A DNA stretch of 64,000 bases from JANMEX01 sp031422915 (lineage in GTDB: Bacteria; Pseudomonadota; Alphaproteobacteria; Rhizobiales; Rhizobiaceae): assembly GCA_031422915.1 (NCBI GenBank), contig JANPEK010000119.1:12688-76687 (forward strand), given 5' to 3'. The translations under genes were made by a program, and so were the position numbers. This document shows positions 60,646 through 64,000 of this stretch, piece after piece (positions within the stretch are counted from its first letter, which is position 1; every line of letters begins with the position of its first letter). The notes under the pieces are model-generated. The model was not told where the DNA came from. It saw only the letters and a program-made list of their open reading frames with translations, and did no database searches.

Positions 60646-61388
60646 TTGAGTGGGCCGACGAAAAGCTGGTTCAGGCAATCATTGGTTTTGCGCGCATATC
60701 CGGCTGCTTTCTCGTGCTGCCCGGCCTGTCGTCAGTACGCGTGCCGCAACAGGTCCGCATCATCTTCGTCCTGACCTTGAGCGCAGCGCTGCTGCCGATG
60801 CTCCCACCGCTGGCAATGGCAGAAGCAAGCCGGTCGCTCTGGCATCTGGCGCGTCTCATTGTGTCAGAAACAATCACCGGCGTGCTCATCGGGCTCGGCG
60901 CACGCTACTACCTGCTCGCCGTCAGCTTCATGATGAACGCCGCCTCAACGGCCGTCGGCATCAGTGCTCAGCTCGTGCCCTCGGTCATGGACAATGACAT
61001 GGAGCCTGCGCTCGCCTCCATTGTCTCGTCCGCCACCATGCTTCTTCTGTTTGCCATGGATTTCCACCATCAGGCGATCCGCGCGCTCGTGCGCTCCTTC
61101 TCGCTGGCGCCGGCAGGGGCACTGCCCGATTTTGGCGCGATTTCAAAAAACCTCGTCGGCTTCCTGTCGGATTGCTTTCTGGTCACCTTCAGCCTCGCCA
61201 GCCCGTTTCTTGCCTATGCGCTCCTGACCAACATTTTCATCGCGCTGCTCAACAAGCTGATCCCGAACCTGCCGCTCTATTTCATCGCCACGCCCGGCGT
61301 TCTGCTCGGCGCGCTGCTGTTGATTTACATCCTAATCCCGGCGCTGGTTTCCCTCGCCGCTCAGGGCCATTTTGAAATGCCGCTGTGA
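60642..61388 (+). CDS. fliR: Flagellar export gate protein FliR
   Basis: This 248-residue protein has about six transmembrane helices. Typical stretches are ISGCFLVLPGLSSVRVPQQV, TITGVLIGLGARYYLLAVSF-like sequence, and the C-terminal LLTNIFIALLNKLIPNLPLY. The TTG start at 60642 (IEWADEKLVQ) overlaps the flhA stop as TTGA. FliR completes the FliP5Q4R1 gate. Confidence 0.95.
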   Translation: MIEWADEKLVQAIIGFARISGCFLVLPGLSSVRVPQQVRIIFVLTLSAALLPMLPPLAMAEASRSLWHLARLIVSETITGVLIGLGARYYLLAVSFMMNAASTAVGISAQLVPSVMDNDMEPALASIVSSATMLLLFAMDFHHQAIRALVRSFSLAPAGALPDFGAISKNLVGFLSDCFLVTFSLASPFLAYALLTNIFIALLNKLIPNLPLYFIATPGVLLGALLLIYILIPALVSLAAQGHFEMPL

Positions 61389-61389
61389 G

Positions 61390-61818
61390 ATGAACAGCGT
61401 ATCCAACCAAAAATCCAAGCTGATGCGCCTGATTGATTTTCTGGAGAGTGAAAAGAAATCAAGACGTCAGGCAATCGCGGCGCACTCCATGGAGAGGACG
61501 CAAGCCAGGGAAGCGGTCCACCACATCGACAACACATACCTGCGCATGGACATGAACCTGTCCATCTTCCACGGCTATCATGTGAAGTATCGCCATGATC
61601 TGGAAACCAAAATCACGCGCCTGACGTCAGAAATTGATGCAGTCAACTCCGAAGTCAGAAACCTCGATAAGGCCGCCAGCGACCTGCGGGTCCGGCTCAG
61701 AAAACTTCAGCAATCAGAAGCCCTGAAAACCGCAGAGATCGAAGTATCCGAATTCATCGCCCGCAATTACCGCAACGACGTCAGCCTTGGACAAGGCAGA
61801 CGGGGCATTTTGGACTAG
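61390..61818 (+). CDS. Coiled-coil protein in the FliJ position
   Basis: This 142-residue, highly charged, almost fully helical protein is predicted to be a coiled coil (KLMRLIDFLESEKKSRRQAI, LETKITRLTSEIDAVNSEVR). It matches FliJ in size and character; FliJ stimulates the FliI ATPase and escorts export chaperones. It starts one base after the fliR stop (TGAGATG). The ATG at 61390 is used; an earlier start at 61372 overlaps fliR. Similarity is general, so other coiled-coil export factors are possible. Confidence 0.65.
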   Translation: MNSVSNQKSKLMRLIDFLESEKKSRRQAIAAHSMERTQAREAVHHIDNTYLRMDMNLSIFHGYHVKYRHDLETKITRLTSEIDAVNSEVRNLDKAASDLRVRLRKLQQSEALKTAEIEVSEFIARNYRNDVSLGQGRRGILD

Positions 61819-61897
61819 CCGAAAGGTAACGCTTCGTCGCGCCATTCCTTGCCGCCCGAGGCAGTTTTTGCAGCGTTGCAAAACCAGAGGTCCGCTG

Positions 61898-62290
61898 ATG
61901 CCAGTTTCAATCCCTGTTCTGGAAGCGACGCGGCTGGCCGGCGTCTCGCCCCCGATCCCTGCGCGCCAAAGTGTGCGCCCAAACAAGGTGGCTTTCGATG
62001 CGCCCCAGCAACTGAGCGCATCCAAATTGTCGCAGTCCACCTCGGCAAAACCCACCGAGGCCTTTCAACAGCTTGAAGCCATGCTTGTCCGAAGCCTTAT
62101 GGGCGCAATCATTCCCAAGCAAAGCCTTGGCGGCGCAGAGTCCGGTCTGGCCGGTGAATACTGGGGATCGCTCTTGTCCGATGAGCTGGCCGACGCCCTC
62201 TCGTCCGGCATGCGCCTTGGCCTTGCCGAATCCGTTGGCAAAAGCATGGAGCACAAGTTGATCAACACGAAACCCGGCGGCGCAGAATGA
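61898..62290 (+). CDS. FlgJ-type rod-binding protein
   Basis: This 130-residue protein has a disordered N-terminus and the rod-binding domain (FQQLEAMLVRSLMGAIIPKQ, then GLAGEYWGSLLSDELADALS and LGLAESVGKSM), as in the N-terminal half of FlgJ. It lacks the muramidase half, as usual in alphaproteobacteria, where a separate enzyme (SltF-like) opens the peptidoglycan. It starts at 61898, 79 bases after the FliJ-like gene, and overlaps the next gene by 4 bases. Confidence 0.82.
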   Translation: MPVSIPVLEATRLAGVSPPIPARQSVRPNKVAFDAPQQLSASKLSQSTSAKPTEAFQQLEAMLVRSLMGAIIPKQSLGGAESGLAGEYWGSLLSDELADALSSGMRLGLAESVGKSMEHKLINTKPGGAE

Positions 62291-62658
62291 TGGAAGATCA
62301 CAGCACTTCCGGCACCGCGTCCCTTGCCCGCGTCGTAGACAAAATAACCGCTCTTCTGGCCAGCGAGAACATCAGCATCAGAAGTTTCAGGGACGCCGAA
62401 ATCCGTGAAAACAATCTGACAAAGCACCGGCTGCTGCATGATCTGAACATGGCGGTCAGTCAGGCGGGAAGCGCCAGTCATGAGCCTGGCATGATGGCGC
62501 GGTTGAAGACCATGTCGTCGGCCATCAAGGAAAACATGAGTTACTGCAGTGCCTCCGCTGAAGCTGTCCGCGAAGTGCTAGAAATCCTGATGTCGGCCTC
62601 GCTTGAAGGCGGCAACGATGGCACCTATCAAATCGACCATTTCGCCCGGCGAAAATGA
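62287..62658 (+). CDS. FlgN-like flagellar export chaperone
   Basis: This 123-residue helical protein fits the size and heptad pattern of FlgN, the export chaperone for FlgK and FlgL (LARVVDKITALLASENISIR, RDAEIRENNLTKHRLLHDLN). A Met/Ser-rich helix (MMARLKTMSSAIKENMSYCS) follows. It is coupled to its neighbours by 4-base overlaps on both sides. The assignment is by length, helical content and context, not by a strong motif. Confidence 0.6.
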   Translation: MMEDHSTSGTASLARVVDKITALLASENISIRSFRDAEIRENNLTKHRLLHDLNMAVSQAGSASHEPGMMARLKTMSSAIKENMSYCSASAEAVREVLEILMSASLEGGNDGTYQIDHFARRK

Positions 62659-63182
62659 TCAGACCACTCCTTGCCATCATCTTCGCCGCATCCGGCACAC
62701 TGGCCGGCGTCAACTTCGGCATCACGCAGCGGCAAGCTGATACGGCGCAGGCGACAAAAGCCGCCGCCACATACAGCCCGGCAGACAGCGTCTATCTCAC
62801 CCCTGATATCTTCACCAGTTCCGTCATCCGTGGCAAAGACCAGCTGGGTTTTGCCATTTTCAGGTTCGCGCTTGAAACCGACATGTCGGTGGAAAATCCG
62901 GCCGGCATCACCGACGAAGTCATTCTGGCTGACGCCATCAATTCCGTAGCGTTCAACAGCGATCTTTTCAGCGGCAGCAACGATAAAACGCCGGACATGT
63001 CATCGATCGCCGATGAAATGTTGGCAGTTTCAAACCAAGCGACAGGCGGCAAGCGCTTCCGCCAAGCCTTGATTTTACAATTCGACATATTCAGCCGGAC
63101 CGAAGTTCGCAAGAAGATTGTCGAGGAAAGAATCTTGAGCGATGACAAGCCCGTAGCTAAACCAAAAGGTGCAGAACATTAA
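62655..63182 (+). CDS. Exported or anchored protein of unknown function, FliL-like layout
   Basis: This 175-residue protein has an N-terminal hydrophobic segment (MIRPLLAIIFAASGTLAGVN), a short linker and a domain with SVYLTPDIFTSSVIRGKDQL then GFAIFRFALETDMSVEN, followed by helices and a strand (RQALILQFDIFSRTEVRKKI). The first part resembles the pattern in the protein 51494-51943, suggesting a shared fold. It is the last coupled gene of the flgE-to-fliR operon, so a periplasmic flagellar role is likely. No named family recognised. Confidence 0.65.
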   Translation: MIRPLLAIIFAASGTLAGVNFGITQRQADTAQATKAAATYSPADSVYLTPDIFTSSVIRGKDQLGFAIFRFALETDMSVENPAGITDEVILADAINSVAFNSDLFSGSNDKTPDMSSIADEMLAVSNQATGGKRFRQALILQFDIFSRTEVRKKIVEERILSDDKPVAKPKGAEH

Positions 63183-63278
63183 ACTGCAACCATTGGTTTA
63201 CTATCATTTGTTTGCTTGCTACCCCGCTGTATCGCAGTCCTTTCCAACTGATTCGGCGCGATCCACGGGGGCAAAATC

Positions 63279-63524
63279 ATGCATTCAAACCTGGCTTTCA
63301 GCCATACTGACACCGGACAATCAAGGCCACCTGAAACCTTGAACGCAAGGGAAACCGAATGCCTCAAATGGGCAGCCGCAGGAAAAACCAGCAGCGAAAT
63401 CGCCCAGATCACCGCGCTGTCAGAGCACACAATAAACCACTACCTCGCAACCTGCTGCCGCAAACTCGACGCCGTCAACAGGATACAGGCAACAGTAAAG
63501 GCGGTCCGCCTCGGGATTATTTGA
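63279..63524 (+). CDS. Solo LuxR-type DNA-binding protein
   Basis: This 81-residue protein is little more than a LuxR/FixJ helix-turn-helix domain (LNARETECLKWAAAGKTSSE, IAQITALSEHTINHYLATCC, RKLDAVNRIQATVKAVRLGI). It has no receiver or ligand-binding domain. The ribosome site is GGGGGCAAAATC. It lies 96 bases after the last flagellar gene. It resembles the C-terminal half of VisN/VisR-type or quorum-sensing regulators; it may regulate the flagellar genes or be unrelated. Confidence 0.78.
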   Translation: MHSNLAFSHTDTGQSRPPETLNARETECLKWAAAGKTSSEIAQITALSEHTINHYLATCCRKLDAVNRIQATVKAVRLGII

Positions 63525-63893
63525 GGTAACACGTCTCGCACGTCACGCACGCCGAACCGTTCGCATCGGTCAGACGGGGCAGGGCGCGCAAGACTTCGGT
63601 GACAGCCAAACACCGCTGCCAAGTCATCCAATCAACAGAATTACGCTGACCGTGCCACCAATTGCCACATACAACATCCGTCGCAGAATTACGGTGACTG
63701 GGAATTACGGTGACTGTGCAGCCAATTGCCATCCACAACACCCGCCGATAATCCAACAATTTCGCAGCAATTGGCTGCACTGTCTCCGCAATTCGGATCA
63801 CGCAGCGACCGCCAAAAATAAATCTATCCCCCTCTCAAAAACCCAACCCTATAATGCCCCCGCGTCAATCCCGGCGCGCACGAGGCAGGCTCA
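63525..63893. repeat. Intergenic stretch with REP-like GAATTACGGTGAC repeats
   Basis: This 369-base gap has no convincing gene. Copies of a 29-base unit lie at 63638-63666 and 63702-63730 (25 of 29 match), with a partial copy at 63686-63700. An inverted copy is at 63767-63794 (25 of 28 match to 63702-63729). The unit reads GAATTACGGTGACTGTGCAG and then CCAATTGCC. The pattern resembles REP elements associated with Y1-type transposases; no transposase gene is here. From 63525 to 63637 I see nothing definite. A TATAAT sequence is at 63850-63855, 38 bases before the next gene. Confidence 0.7.
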
Positions 63894-64000
63894 ATGGACT
63901 GGAACAGCGCAATCGAACGCAACAGCGACGCACTCCGCAAGATCGTCGCGGTGATGTTTGCGATGCTGCACGGTGTCGATCGCGGCAGCAGTCCCCTCTC
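63894..64000 (+). CDS. N-terminus of an unidentified alphaproteobacterial protein (partial)
   Basis: An ATG at 63894 opens a frame that runs off the window end after about 35 residues (MDWNSAIERNSDALRKIVAV, then MFAMLHGVDRGSSPL). The start resembles a conserved alphaproteobacterial protein of unknown function, from memory. A perfect -10-like TATAAT (63850-63855) lies upstream without an obvious -35. Function cannot be inferred. Confidence 0.5.
   Translation, partial: MDWNSAIERNSDALRKIVAVMFAMLHGVDRGSSPL

Noticed and set aside
59674..60678. 334-codon open frame on the minus strand
   Set aside because: It is antisense to flhA with no recognisable motif and no ribosome site.
63517..63801. 94-codon open frame on the minus strand in the last intergenic region
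   Set aside because: It crosses the REP-like repeats, has no clear start context and ends in a Cys-containing tail without a known motif; probably chance.
1..64000. CRISPR arrays, prophage, insertion-sequence transposases, rRNA or tRNA genes
   Set aside because: No regularly spaced repeats, integrase or transposase frames, cloverleaf-like genes or rRNA stretches were noticed; the only repeats are the two palindromic elements reported.

Overview
The window is a chromosomal segment of an alphaproteobacterium of the order Hyphomicrobiales (Rhizobiales). The evidence is gene content and order: the rhizobial-type flagellar set (motB-motC-motD, motE, flaF, flbT, an FtcR/Rem-type regulator, short flagellins), the lptC-lptA-lptB-rpoN-hpf-ptsN block, the mutS-glnD-murJ-trpS order, and an ornithine-lipid acyltransferase (OlsB). 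Coding DNA is GC-rich with dense, often translationally coupled genes. I cannot name the genus from the sequence alone.

Layout. Positions 1-6.3 kb hold the 5' end of a probable membrane-anchored sensor kinase (minus), mscL, a PLP aminotransferase, a two-gene type I secretion exporter (PrsD/PrsE type) and galE. From 6.3 to 12.1 kb (minus) there is a compact flagellar operon fliF / FliH-like / motB / motC / motD(fliK), with 1-4 base overlaps throughout. From 12.2 to 17.2 kb (minus) lie ptsN, hpf, rpoN, lptB, lptA and lptC. From 17.4 to 35.4 kb (plus) is a housekeeping block: sppA, ihfB, a LapA-like protein, two RNA-methyltransferase-like proteins, lspA, a YhdH-type reductase, a hybrid histidine kinase, olsB, mutS, glnD, murJ, trpS, a universal stress protein and a NifU-like protein. 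It ends in a strong bidirectional terminator.

From 35.4 to 63.5 kb is the main flagellar region. A long minus-strand operon (DUF1217 gene, flgF, fliI, an unknown gene, flgB, flgC, fliE, flgG, flgA, flgI, motE, flgH, fliL, fliP, then a flagellin) diverges at about 46.1 kb from motA-fliM-fliN-fliG-flhB. A second flagellin and a small membrane-anchored protein diverge at about 52 kb from ftcR-flgE-flgK-flgL-flaF-flbT-flgD-fliQ-flhA-fliR. Then come FliJ-like, FlgJ-like and FlgN-like genes, an unknown FliL-like gene and a lone LuxR-type DNA-binding protein. The last 0.5 kb holds REP-like repeats and the start of an unidentified gene.

Together the flagellar genes encode the MS and C rings, export gate, rod, P and L rings, hook, junction proteins, filament, stator and the MotC/MotE periplasmic system. 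No chemotaxis (che) genes, fliD or fliS are in the window.

Most notable observations: flgE is split by an apparent one-base deletion; a 158-base, near-perfect inverted-repeat element sits between flgL and flaF and overlaps the flgL stop codon; the fliF-motBCD operon lies about 23 kb away from the rest of the flagellar genes; several small conserved-context flagellar genes have no clear assignment (42617-43156, 45222-46007, 51494-51943, 62655-63182, 63279-63524); and REP-like repeats lie near the right edge. I did not find a clearly new defence, mobile or biosynthetic system.
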